Positions 1-6,546 of a DNA stretch of 8,461 nt are shown piece after piece (the stretch's first letter is position 1; every line of letters starts with the position of its first letter). Under the pieces are notes generated by a model. It was given only the letters and a program-made list of their open reading frames with translations. It was not told where the DNA came from and ran no database searches. The translations under genes and the position numbers were made by a program. Origin of the DNA: Bacteroidota bacterium (GTDB lineage Bacteria; Bacteroidota; Bacteroidia; Chitinophagales; Chitinophagaceae); contig JAEWJV010000513.1 in the NCBI GenBank assembly GCA_023386395.1, positions 1 through 8,461 of the forward strand, given 5' to 3'.

Positions 1-838
1 CGGTTGAATTGGATTTATTTTGAATAATCCTGCCATCAATTTCTCTTACAGGTGTGAGTTCGCCCATAGTGCCGGTTGTAAAAACTTCATCTGCATTATA
101 AAATTCTGCAATAGAAATGTTTTTTAATGAAACAGGAATGTTCAGCTTTTGTGCAAGTTTTATAACATTGGTTCTCGTAATGCCCGGCAAACAGGCATCT
201 GCATTTGGCGTAAGCAGCAAGCCATCTTTCACCATAAAAATATTACAGGCATTTGTTTCAGCAACAAAGCCCAGATTGTCGAGCATGATGGCATCATCAG
301 CGCCGCAATGATTAGCTTCAATTTTTGCAAGAATATTATTGAGAAGGTTGTTATGATGAATTTTTGAATCGAGGTGCATAGGTGAATTACGGCGAGTGTG
401 CGAAGTGATTAATTTAATGCCATTGGCATTATCATATACCGGCGGTTTATATTCAGCCAGCACAATTAAACAACTGCCAAACTGATTCAAACGCGGATCC
501 ATGCCGGAAGTGATTTTCTCACCACGGGTAAGTGTTAACCGGATATGCGCATCGTTATAAAAATTATTGGCTTTTAAGGTTTGAAAAATAGCATCCCTTA
601 CAAACTCTTTTGAAGGAACATCAGCAAAAGCCAATGTGTGCGCCGAGGCCTGTAAACGATTAATGTGTTCATTCAGACAAAACACTTTTCCATCATAAAT
701 CCTTAGTCCTTCCCAAACAGCATCACCGCCCTGCACGGCGCTGTCGAATACGGAGATCTTTGCTTCGCTGCGGGGATATAATTTGTCTTTAATGAAGACC
801 TGTATATTTTCGTTTTGCGGATAAAATTTCTGTTGCAT
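1..838 (-). CDS. Class IV PLP aminotransferase, branched-chain-aminotransferase-like (3' end cut by window)
   Basis: Translating the minus strand from the ATG at 838 gives 279 codons with no stop, so the gene runs off the window's left edge. The family is usually 290-300 residues, so about 10-20 C-terminal residues are missing. Visible blocks are ISVFDSAVQGGDAVWEGLR (28-46), LTRGEKITSGMDP (103-115), LDSKIHHNNLLNNILAKIEAN (starting at 156), FVAETNACNIFMVKDG, LPGITR and TGTMGELTPV. Lys159 in LDSKIHHNN is at the position of the PLP Schiff-base lysine, and the ETN and TGTMGE blocks match the cofactor phosphate region of fold-type IV enzymes. Expected reaction is 2-oxoglutarate-linked transamination of a branched-chain or related amino acid in the cytosol; the substrate is not determined by the sequence. 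The protein resembles the C-terminal half of plant BCAT-like proteins more than classical IlvE. It lies 104 bp downstream of the sulfotransferase-like gene. Confidence 0.93.
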   Translation of the reverse strand, partial: MQQKFYPQNENIQVFIKDKLYPRSEAKISVFDSAVQGGDAVWEGLRIYDGKVFCLNEHINRLQASAHTLAFADVPSKEFVRDAIFQTLKANNFYNDAHIRLTLTRGEKITSGMDPRLNQFGSCLIVLAEYKPPVYDNANGIKLITSHTRRNSPMHLDSKIHHNNLLNNILAKIEANHCGADDAIMLDNLGFVAETNACNIFMVKDGLLLTPNADACLPGITRTNVIKLAQKLNIPVSLKNISIAEFYNADEVFTTGTMGELTPVREIDGRIIQNKSNST

Positions 839-942
839 AGTTATTTGAAGTAGTATAATGATTAATTAAGATATTTATTAACGGTTGTTACTGCATGTAA
901 AGAATGGTTTTTCATATAGTTGGTTATAAGGCTAAGGTATTA

Positions 943-1668
943 TTAAACAGCTTTTATAGAATAAGGGTAAAGCTGTTCATAATAAATTTTGCTTTCCTGG
1001 TACAATGGTTCAAGATAAGAAGGCAGTTCGCGTTCGCTTGTTTTTTGTTTTGAAAAACCTGTTGACTGATGCACATTGTCATACCAGTATTTTGCCCACA
1101 CGCCATCATAAATTTTGGGGCCTGCAGGCCAGTGCAGCATATTTTCATCGTATAGAATTCCTAAAGCTGCACATAATTGCTGCATTACATTTTCAGGCGA
1201 TTTAAGTATTTCATTTGAATCAAGTACAATGCAGGAAAGGTTTTTTTCTTTTAAACAATTAAACAGCCACCACTGCTTCTTTATGCCCACATCCTGCATG
1301 GTAACATTTTTAATTACCTGTGAATAAGAGGCTATAATTTGTTTGGGGTTGCGTATAAAAATTATATTTTTTGTTTGTGCTAAAAAATCAAGGCTTATGT
1401 GCTCCAGGTGGTGCGTCATTTGTTTGAAGAAAGCAACGGGCTTTTCATAATCAGCTAAAATGGTTTCTTCTATCGCTTTTTCGCCATTGTTATTTTGCGA
1501 TTGCAAAATCTCATCATTGCCCGGGTGAATAATGCCGGTTGATTTTAAATAATGCGCATATAAAGGTTCATCAAACACAACGGTATCACTGCGCTGCGCA
1601 AAGGCGTACATCATAGCCGTAGAAATATTACGGGGACTGCTCCAGAGGTTAATGCGTGTTGTGTACAT
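943..1668 (-). CDS. Small P-loop sulfotransferase-like protein
   Basis: The 241-residue protein has the two nucleotide-binding signatures of PAPS sulfotransferases. The 5'-phosphosulfate loop is near the N-terminus, in LWSSPRNISTAMMYAFAQR (8-26). The 3'-phosphate segment is IIFIRNPKQIIASYSQ (102-117), with Arg106 and Ser114 at the usual Arg and Ser positions. DEPLYAHYL (33-41) follows the first loop and is also found in the N-terminal half of plant BCAT-like proteins. There is no signal peptide or membrane segment, so it is probably cytosolic. The acceptor is unknown, and sulfotransfer itself is inferred from the fold. The ATG at 1668 is the only sensible start because the P-loop begins by residue 9. 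The gene sits between a hairpin with a U-tract that touches its start codon and the aminotransferase gene, and it probably works with the latter. Confidence 0.87.
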   Translation of the reverse strand: MYTTRINLWSSPRNISTAMMYAFAQRSDTVVFDEPLYAHYLKSTGIIHPGNDEILQSQNNNGEKAIEETILADYEKPVAFFKQMTHHLEHISLDFLAQTKNIIFIRNPKQIIASYSQVIKNVTMQDVGIKKQWWLFNCLKEKNLSCIVLDSNEILKSPENVMQQLCAALGILYDENMLHWPAGPKIYDGVWAKYWYDNVHQSTGFSKQKTSERELPSYLEPLYQESKIYYEQLYPYSIKAV

Positions 1669-1700
1669 AAAAAGGCCCTGAAGAGTTGAGCCTCCAGGGC
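1669..1700 (-). terminator. Hairpin with U-tract abutting the sulfotransferase start codon
   Basis: On the minus strand GCCCTG (1700-1695) pairs with CAGGGC (1680-1675). The stem can extend inward by GAG/CTC across a two-base bulge. One C and then five Ts (1673-1669) follow, and the next three bases are the ATG of the sulfotransferase gene. This has the form of an intrinsic terminator. Reading from the oxidoreductase gene, it could end that transcript, act as an attenuator, or hold the start codon in a structured leader. Sequence alone does not decide between these. Confidence 0.5.
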
Positions 1701-1715
1701 ATGCAAAATAAGCGA

Positions 1716-1747
1716 AAACCTGCCAGGTTAAAAACCCATGCAGGTTT
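1716..1747 (-). terminator. Stem-loop just after the oxidoreductase stop codon
   Basis: On the minus strand AAACCTGC (1747-1740) pairs perfectly over 8 bp with GCAGGTTT (1723-1716), leaving a 16-base loop. The stem begins four bases after the TGA stop (1753-1751). The trailing T-run is short, so this is a weaker terminator candidate than the hairpin at 1669-1700, or an mRNA 3'-end structure. Confidence 0.4.
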
Positions 1748-1750
1748 AAA

Positions 1751-2947
1751 TCATTTCTCTAAAATCCTTTCTTCAAATGCCCCGGTTTTCTTATTCTTGA
1801 GAATCAGTTTTTTAGCGCCGTAATGCGTCATTTCCTCTTTCACCAAATAATTGTCTTCGTCGTAATCAACAAGGTTACTTGCTTTTGATAAGCCCTCCTG
1901 TCCGCGCCAAACTTCAAGGTTTACCGGTTCCCACAATTTTGTTTTAGCTGATTTATAGGCTGCATCAATAATGGCATTCACCACATAACCATCATAAAAA
2001 GTTTCCTGTGGAAGCTTACCTTCTTCTATGCTGCGAAACATATCGGTAAACATGTGGTTGTAACCAAGATCATTCACTTCATCACCAACCGGAAATAGCC
2101 AGCCGGTATTACTTTCTGCTTTCTCGGCAACATAATCGGCGCCTTTGCCCGTTGTAAACATCTCCATGCCGGTGCGCAAAAAATTATTGATCCATATCGT
2201 GCCTTCGGTGCCCATTACTTCATCGCGCAAATCCATACCGCCGCGAAATGTCCAGCTTACTTCAAACTGGCCAACAGCCCCGTTTTCATATTTTATTAAA
2301 CCAATGGCATGATCTTCGGCTTCAATAGGTTTCACCTGTGTCTCTGCCCAGCACATTACTTCAACCGGCTTAATATCCTTTCCTATAAAACTTCTTGTTA
2401 TTTCAATGCAATGGCAACCCAAGTCAAGAATACAACCGCCGCCTGCCAGTTCAATATTCCAGAACCAGTCGCTGTGCGGCCCGGGATGTGTTTCCCTCGA
2501 TTTCGCCCATAATATCCTTCCCAAAGCACCATTTTTTACACTGTCATGCGCTTTTAAAAATTTGGGTGTATATACGAGATCTTCCAGGTAACCATTAAAA
2601 ATACCGGCTTCCTCTACTGCTTTCAGCATGCGTAATGCTTCGGCGCCATTGCGGCCCAAAGGTTTTGTGGTAACAACAGGTTTTTTATGCTTGCAGCAAA
2701 GCATAACAGCATCTTCATGCACATTGTTTGGCAGGGCTATGCAAACCACATCTACGTCAGGATGCGCAATAGCTTCCTCCATGTTTGATGTATAATGTTC
2801 GCAGTGATAATCTTCTGCAAACTTTTTGGCGTTTACTTCTTTGCGGGCATAGATGCTTATAATCTTATCTTTACTTCGCTGGCCCTGTATGGAATCAGCA
2901 TAAAAACGGCCTATAAAACCTGAACCGAGCATAGCAATTCTTAGCAT
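1751..2947 (-). CDS. Gfo/Idh/MocA-family NAD(P)-dependent oxidoreductase
   Basis: The 398-residue protein opens with a Rossmann nucleotide-binding motif, MLGSGFIGRFYADS (6-19). The middle has VCIALPNNVHEDAV (68-81) and the cofactor-side lysine segment TTKPLGRN (93-100), where most relatives have EKP. The C-terminal dimerisation and substrate domain carries ILDLGCHCIEI (173-183), the DxGxH motif whose Asp175 and His179 match the usual active-site pair. The family oxidises or reduces sugars, inositols and related polyols in the cytosol; the substrate cannot be read from the sequence. Length is normal for the family (330-450). The ATG at 2947 places the Rossmann glycines where expected. A -7-like element lies 59-66 bases upstream, and two hairpins follow the gene, suggesting a unit partly separate from the downstream pair. 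The Glu of EKP being Thr94 is the only oddity. Confidence 0.93.
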   Translation of the reverse strand: MLRIAMLGSGFIGRFYADSIQGQRSKDKIISIYARKEVNAKKFAEDYHCEHYTSNMEEAIAHPDVDVVCIALPNNVHEDAVMLCCKHKKPVVTTKPLGRNGAEALRMLKAVEEAGIFNGYLEDLVYTPKFLKAHDSVKNGALGRILWAKSRETHPGPHSDWFWNIELAGGGCILDLGCHCIEITRSFIGKDIKPVEVMCWAETQVKPIEAEDHAIGLIKYENGAVGQFEVSWTFRGGMDLRDEVMGTEGTIWINNFLRTGMEMFTTGKGADYVAEKAESNTGWLFPVGDEVNDLGYNHMFTDMFRSIEEGKLPQETFYDGYVVNAIIDAAYKSAKTKLWEPVNLEVWRGQEGLSKASNLVDYDEDNYLVKEEMTHYGAKKLILKNKKTGAFEERILEK

Positions 2948-3005
2948 AAAAAATTGGTTTTAATTGATGATAAAGCAATTTCGTTTAATAATGTTTATAT
3001 CCCTT

Positions 3006-3013
3006 CAAAAATA
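3006..3013 (-). promoter_or_regulatory. Possible -7 element for the oxidoreductase gene
   Basis: The minus strand reads TATTTTTG, a full match to the Bacteroidota -7 consensus TAnnTTTG. It would give a start near 3000 and a leader of about 50 bases before the ATG at 2947. No TTTG is seen at the matching -33 position, so the call is tentative in this AT-rich spacer. Confidence 0.35.
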
Positions 3014-3080
3014 TGTTTATAAGTGATGAAATTACCTGCTTTTAGGGTATAAAACACGTGCGTAAAAGAAAAGAAAAAAA

Positions 3081-3113
3081 TTTGGAATTGGCTTTTTTTC
3101 ATTAGTATATTTA
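3081..3113 (+). promoter_or_regulatory. Bacteroidota-type promoter for the ncRNA
   Basis: TTTG at 3081-3084 and TATATTTA at 3106-3113 match the -33 (TTTG) and -7 (TAnnTTTG) elements, with one mismatch in the last base and a 21-base spacer. Transcription would begin near 3118-3121. A structured region and a strong terminator follow on the same strand, which supports the assignment. Confidence 0.6.
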
Positions 3114-3132
3114 CATAACAAGATTGAATTTA

Positions 3133-3231
3133 ATGCGGTTGCTTGGTACTGACCAGCATTTCGGTGGTGGTTGCAGCAAGACAACAGCAAAGAGTAAAAT
3201 CTTAGATTGCAAGGTAAAGACCGGAAGTTGA
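3133..3231 (+). CDS. Very small open frame (32 aa) inside the ncRNA, doubtful
   Basis: ATG at 3133 opens 32 codons before TGA (3229-3231), starting MRLLGTDQHFGGGCSKTT and containing two cysteines (residues 14 and 26). It starts about 14 bases after the predicted transcription start. No convincing ribosome binding site precedes it, and I do not recognise the peptide. It could make the transcript a dual-function RNA, but an open frame this short is expected by chance. It is listed only so that it can be checked. Confidence 0.15.
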   Translation: MRLLGTDQHFGGGCSKTTAKSKILDCKVKTGS

Positions 3232-3347
3232 ACGGTGAAAGGTTTCGGCCGGACGCGGTGAAACAGAAAGTAAGAGCCTGAAAATCGAAAACGGCAGAGA
3301 ACTCCGGTTCAAAGCCAAAAACTAAACAAGACTTAACGGTTTTGTTT

Positions 3348-3390
3348 AAAAAGCAACAGGGTTAGTAAGTTAATTTCTGTTGCTTTTTTT
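3348..3390 (+). terminator. Strong intrinsic terminator of the ncRNA, probably bidirectional
   Basis: AAGCAACAG (3351-3359) pairs perfectly with CTGTTGCTT (3377-3385) around a 17-base loop, followed by seven Ts (3384-3390, the first two inside the stem). On the minus strand the other arm is followed by five Ts (3352-3348). It may therefore also stop transcription from the convergent acyltransferase gene, which ends at 3509. Confidence 0.88.
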
Positions 3391-3508
3391 ATTTCTATAC
3401 CTGAATAATTGCAGAATACACTCACCACTGACTGCCTACAACTCACCTTAAATAGGGTAATTCATCATTAATATGACGATCGTACTTGTTTCCAAATCCT
3501 TAAGGATA
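3391..3508. other. Spacer between the ncRNA terminator and the acyltransferase stop
   Basis: I see no gene here. A perfect 12-bp palindrome (ATCCTTAAGGAT, 3496-3507) sits directly beside the acyltransferase stop codon; it has no U-tract and is not called as a terminator. Confidence 0.5.
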
Positions 3509-4639
3509 TTATTGAATACTCTTATACAGTCTTTTTGTTTTTACCAATAATCTGCTGCGTAGCTGAAGAAAAGGTTTTTCTATTATTTGATTAAGCAATA
3601 AAGCGCTCAGAAAAACAATGCCGGTGCAAATGATGAACATCAAATTGCTTTCGTTGTTTATATCAAATTTTGCCACTTGAGGTTGTGCAACATGGACCAC
3701 CATTTTATGTATGAGGTAAATACCGTAAGATAATGTTGCAATCTTCGACGTTGTCTTCGATTCATATTTATATAAAAAACTTTTCGGGCTTAAAGCACTC
3801 AGAACAATAAAGCCATAACCAATATCTGTAAGCGGCAACCCAAATACAGACGACTTGAAACTTATTTGGTTGCTGCATATATAATGGCTAACTGCAAAAA
3901 TGATGATACCAGTTAAAAGCAAAGTTTTTTCATGCACAAGGATTCTCTTGCTAAAGGCGGGCCTGAATTGTAATAAGGCTGCAATGCTAACACCAACAAG
4001 CAACCCGTCAAGCCTGCTCCAGGTGGGGAAATAAATCCATTTATACCAGGTTAGCCAATCGTTATCTGATTCCAGGTTTGAATGCAACACAATTCTTACG
4101 GCCAGCCCGCTAATAAATAAAACCGCCAAAAGCCAGTAAGCTTTTTTAAAAAGTTTAAGCTTCATCAACCCCAATAATATAAACGGCAGCAATAAATAAA
4201 ACTGCTCTTCAATACACAAACTCCAGCTATGCGAAAATGTGCCCTGTTTGGCAATATCAAGATTAATGTTTTGTGTAAAGGTTAAGTACTTCCAGAGAGG
4301 AGCCGGCGATTCGCGTTCCCGTACAAAAGGAAACAGGAAATATATGACAACAATAACAAGATAAATGGGAATGATCCTGAAAAAACGCTTAATGAAAAAA
4401 TCTCTCAGTGAAAAGGTTTTGTATGTAGCCATTGATTTGAAGAGTTGCGCAGCAATTAGATATCCGCTCAATACAAAAAATAAATCAACGCCGCTCCATC
4501 CAAATCTGGTTAGTGTATTTGTCCATTCCGGATGCGGAAAAAACCTCCCGTAATGATAAAGAAAAACGTAGGTAATTGCAAAAGCGCGCAAATGATCGAG
4601 GCCATGCAATTTATGCGATAATCCGCCATCTGTATTCAT
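3509..4639 (-). CDS. Membrane acyltransferase, acyltransferase-3 (OafA/YrhL-like) family
   Basis: The 376-residue protein is a polytopic inner-membrane protein with about ten hydrophobic segments. Family signatures are present in order: LDHLRAFAITYVFLYHY (14-30), with Arg18 and His29 at the usual positions; WSGVDLFFVLSGYLIA (48-63); FFIKRFFRIIPIY (81-93), with the RxxR-type basic motif; and FSHSWSLCIEEQFYLLLPF (135-153). Members O-acylate (often acetylate) sugars of surface polysaccharides, peptidoglycan, antibiotics or lipids using cytoplasmic acyl-CoA. The acceptor here is unknown, and no glycan cluster is in view. There is no C-terminal SGNH domain, and length is typical for the single-domain form. 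It lies 50 bp downstream of the monooxygenase-fold gene and is probably the last gene of a three-gene transcript. It ends about 120 bases from the bidirectional terminator. Confidence 0.92.
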   Translation of the reverse strand: MNTDGGLSHKLHGLDHLRAFAITYVFLYHYGRFFPHPEWTNTLTRFGWSGVDLFFVLSGYLIAAQLFKSMATYKTFSLRDFFIKRFFRIIPIYLVIVVIYFLFPFVRERESPAPLWKYLTFTQNINLDIAKQGTFSHSWSLCIEEQFYLLLPFILLGLMKLKLFKKAYWLLAVLFISGLAVRIVLHSNLESDNDWLTWYKWIYFPTWSRLDGLLVGVSIAALLQFRPAFSKRILVHEKTLLLTGIIIFAVSHYICSNQISFKSSVFGLPLTDIGYGFIVLSALSPKSFLYKYESKTTSKIATLSYGIYLIHKMVVHVAQPQVAKFDINNESNLMFIICTGIVFLSALLLNQIIEKPFLQLRSRLLVKTKRLYKSIQ

Positions 4640-4689
4640 ACACTTAAAACCCGCTAAGCAGCAATTCCAATTCTTTTAATAAATCTGTT

Positions 4690-4998
4690 TCATCTTATCT
4701 CACCAAAACATTCATAGTGCTGCACCGTAGGTTCGAGTTCCAGCAAATATTTTTTATCTTCTTTATAATATTTTGCCTTTTCATAATCCTTTCCTGCAAA
4801 TGCACGAATGCTTTCAATATTCACCCACCATGAAACCGTCCATATATGCGTAATGTCGCCATCCTGTTTTTGCCAAACCTGCGCATTCAGGTTTCCGGGC
4901 GTGGCGCGATAATCTTTAACGCCGGTTTGCATTATATAATTCATATACGCTTCCGCGTTTTCCGTTGATGTTTTCCCATGCCATAAACGAACTATCAT
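4690..4998 (-). CDS. Small antibiotic-biosynthesis-monooxygenase-fold (ABM-like) protein
   Basis: This 102-residue soluble protein has the length and pattern of a dimeric alpha+beta barrel. A first strand (MIVRLWHGKT) is followed by a helix (ENAEAYMNYIMQTGV). Then come a strand (NAQVWQKQDGDITHIWTVSWW), a helix (IESIRAFAGKDYEKAKYY) and a last strand ending QHYECFGE. Relatives range from cofactor-independent quinone or polyketide monooxygenases to heme-degrading or stress proteins, and many have no known reaction, so a specific function is not claimed. No catalytic signature can be relied on in this family. It begins 55 bp after the permease stop and ends 50 bp before the acyltransferase start, all on one strand, suggesting co-transcription. 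The ATG at 4998 is followed at once by the first strand and fits family length. Confidence 0.72.
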   Translation of the reverse strand: MIVRLWHGKTSTENAEAYMNYIMQTGVKDYRATPGNLNAQVWQKQDGDITHIWTVSWWVNIESIRAFAGKDYEKAKYYKEDKKYLLELEPTVQHYECFGEIR

Positions 4999-5053
4999 AA
5001 CAGATGGTTTTTATTTTTTTGATTGCAAACCACAGAAAACTTGCAGCTTGTGG

Positions 5054-6262
5054 CTAATAGTTTGCAGCTTTCTCAGCATCTTTCTTCTCCCTGAAGAATA
5101 ACAGGAAATAAATTAAAACGCCAATGGCAATATAGGCAGGTACAAACCAAATCTTTGTCCAGTCGTGATGTTCCGGGCTTATAATGTGCTTGTCCACTAT
5201 AACGCCGGAAAACCATGTGCCTATGAACATGCCCACACCATAAGTTGCAAACGTAAACAAACCCTGGGCTGCATTTTTAATTTTCACGCCGGCTTTCTTT
5301 TCTGTGTACATATAACCGGTTACAAAAAAGAAGTCATAACACACGCCGTGTAAAATTATGCCGGCATACAACATCCATTCATTAGCGCCCACATTTCCAT
5401 AAGCAAAACAGATGTAGCGCAGAATCCAGGCGGTCATGCCCAGCAGCAGCATTTTCTTTACACCAATACTGTTAAACAAAAATGGTATCGCAAGAATGAA
5501 TACCCCTTCTGAAACCTGGCCCAGGATCATTTTGCCGGCAGCATTATTCATGCCCACTTCATTTAAAAAAGGGTTGGCAAAGCCATAATAAAATGAAAGC
5601 GGTATGCATACAAGAATGGCTGCAACAAAGAAGATGGTGTAAGAAGTATTTTTAAACAATACAAATGCCTGTGTGCCTAATGCTGATGAAGCGCTTGCAT
5701 CGGCGCTTTTCCCCTTGGGCGGCGTGTCGGGCAAAACAAAACTGAATAAGCCAAGCAGCACAGATACGCCGGCTGCCATATAAAATGTACTAGCCGTTTT
5801 TTCAATGCCAAGGTAACCTATTAATAAGCCGGCAACAATCCATCCGAGCGTTCCGAACACACGAATCCACGGAAACTGTTTGCCGGGGTCTGTCATTTGA
5901 TGAAAAGCCACACTATTGCTCAATGCAATGGTTGGCATATATAACAAAGAATACAATAATATAATCCAGTAGAAAGCAGTGTTGCCGGTAACTTTTGTTG
6001 CGAATAGTAATAATGCGCCACCTATAATATGAAATACACCCATTATTTTTTGAGCAGCGAAATAGCGGTCTGCAATCATACCGATAAAGAAAGGAGAGAT
6101 CATGGTGGCAATAGCCAAGGCGCTGAAGGCTGCGCCAATCTGCAAACCTGTTGAATGTAAATTTTCGCCCATGTATGTGCCCATGGTTACATACCATGCA
6201 CCCCAAACAAAGTATTCCAGGAACATCATTATAGCCAGCGATACACCGGTTTTTGCTTTCAT
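5054..6262 (-). CDS. MFS permease of the nucleoside:H+ symporter (NupG/XapB-like) type
   Basis: The 402-residue protein has the repeated hydrophobic segments of a 12-helix major facilitator. It shows landmarks of the nucleoside:H+ symporter family: EYFVWGAWYVTMGTYM (16-31) in helix 1, FIGMIADRYFAAQK (59-72) in the helix 2-3 loop, YMPTIALSNSVAFHQM (108-123), FPWIRVFGTLGWIVAG (130-145), and later MTAWILRYICFAYGN and CYDFFFVTGYMYTEKK. These follow E. coli NupG in order and spacing. The likely role is proton-driven uptake of nucleosides or a related compound across the inner membrane; the substrate is inferred from the family. A hydrophilic stretch after PDTPPKGK is probably the central loop. The ATG at 6262 begins seven residues before helix 1. 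It appears to head the transcript that continues into the ABM-like and acyltransferase genes. Confidence 0.9.
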   Translation of the reverse strand: MKAKTGVSLAIMMFLEYFVWGAWYVTMGTYMGENLHSTGLQIGAAFSALAIATMISPFFIGMIADRYFAAQKIMGVFHIIGGALLLFATKVTGNTAFYWIILLYSLLYMPTIALSNSVAFHQMTDPGKQFPWIRVFGTLGWIVAGLLIGYLGIEKTASTFYMAAGVSVLLGLFSFVLPDTPPKGKSADASASSALGTQAFVLFKNTSYTIFFVAAILVCIPLSFYYGFANPFLNEVGMNNAAGKMILGQVSEGVFILAIPFLFNSIGVKKMLLLGMTAWILRYICFAYGNVGANEWMLYAGIILHGVCYDFFFVTGYMYTEKKAGVKIKNAAQGLFTFATYGVGMFIGTWFSGVIVDKHIISPEHHDWTKIWFVPAYIAIGVLIYFLLFFREKKDAEKAANY

Positions 6263-6546
6263 ATTATGTGCTGCATTTATTGAGTTGCAATATAAATGAA
6301 ATGCATTTTTATCCGTGCAAGTTTGTTTTTTTTAATGGTCGCATGGAGCCTCACCAGGTGCATTCCTGTATGAGAAAAGCTTATCATACCGGTTGTATTC
6401 TATGTTTTGTTTTGCTCATTTAATTCTACATCAAACGGAGTTTTAAAAGAAATAGCATGGATATAAAAATGGTATTTTATTGTTTGAATATTTAAAGGAT
6501 TATAAGGCTGGCAAAAAGTTTGTTGGATATAAGGTAAACACAAATT
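6263..6546. other. Divergent intergenic region, promoters expected
   Basis: This 284-base spacer separates the minus-strand permease from the plus-strand small protein, so it should hold a promoter in each direction. I found no full TTFG-type pair (TTTG plus TAnnTTTG) for either gene. The nearest is a partial minus-strand TATATTGC about 30 bases before the permease ATG. No RNA gene, repeat or convincing frame is visible. Confidence 0.4.

Larger units (their letters stand above)
3119..3390 (+). ncRNA. Candidate structured non-coding RNA of about 270 nt, family not recognised
   Basis: This stretch has its own promoter at 3081-3113 and a strong intrinsic terminator, but no protein-sized frame. 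Visible hairpins are: GTTTC/GAAAC closing GCCG/CGGT (3242-3264); GGC/GCC with a symmetric 3x3 internal loop and GAAC-TCCG-GTTC (3293-3316), which is a C(UNCG)G tetraloop; TAAACAAGA/TTTTGTTTA (3323-3348, with one G-U pair); and the terminator stem. CCGGA (3221-3225) can also pair with TCCGG (3303-3307), an alternative to the UNCG hairpin. The next gene is convergent, so it is not a leader for a downstream gene and would act in trans. I see no hallmark of RNase P, tmRNA, SRP RNA or 6S RNA. A 32-codon frame lies inside (3133-3231). A divergent or specialised member of a known family remains possible. Confidence 0.62.

Noticed and set aside
117..367. Two plus-strand frames of 64 and 72 codons opposite the aminotransferase gene.
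   Set aside because: They lie antisense to a gene with clear family motifs and have no recognisable content; the same holds for the other opposite-strand frames at 1005-1327, 2309-2598, 4365-4553, 5165-5353, 6102-6299, 6545-6745 and 8237-8458.
1649..1702. Seventeen-codon frame (MPWRLNSSGPFYVHNTH) on the minus strand overlapping the start of the sulfotransferase gene, a possible leader peptide.
   Set aside because: It has no run of regulatory codons and no ribosome site, and its sequence is fixed by the hairpin and the overlapping gene; chance is the simpler explanation.
3219..3290. GGACCGGAAG-like and GTGAAACAGA...CCTGAAA-like stretches in the ncRNA, recalling SRP RNA and 23S rRNA fragments.
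   Set aside because: Matches are only 7-10 bases and the surrounding family core (for example the SRP AGCAG side) is absent, so neither identity is supported.
3496..3507. Perfect 12-bp palindrome ATCCTTAAGGAT next to the acyltransferase stop codon.
   Set aside because: It has no loop and no U-tract, and appears only once in the window; not enough for an operator or terminator call.
5011..5070. Repeated TTGCAGCTT (5041-5049 and 5062-5070) and a CCACA/TGTGG stem after the permease stop on the minus strand.
   Set aside because: The repeat is short, and the stem is not followed by a T-run; the closely spaced downstream genes argue for read-through.
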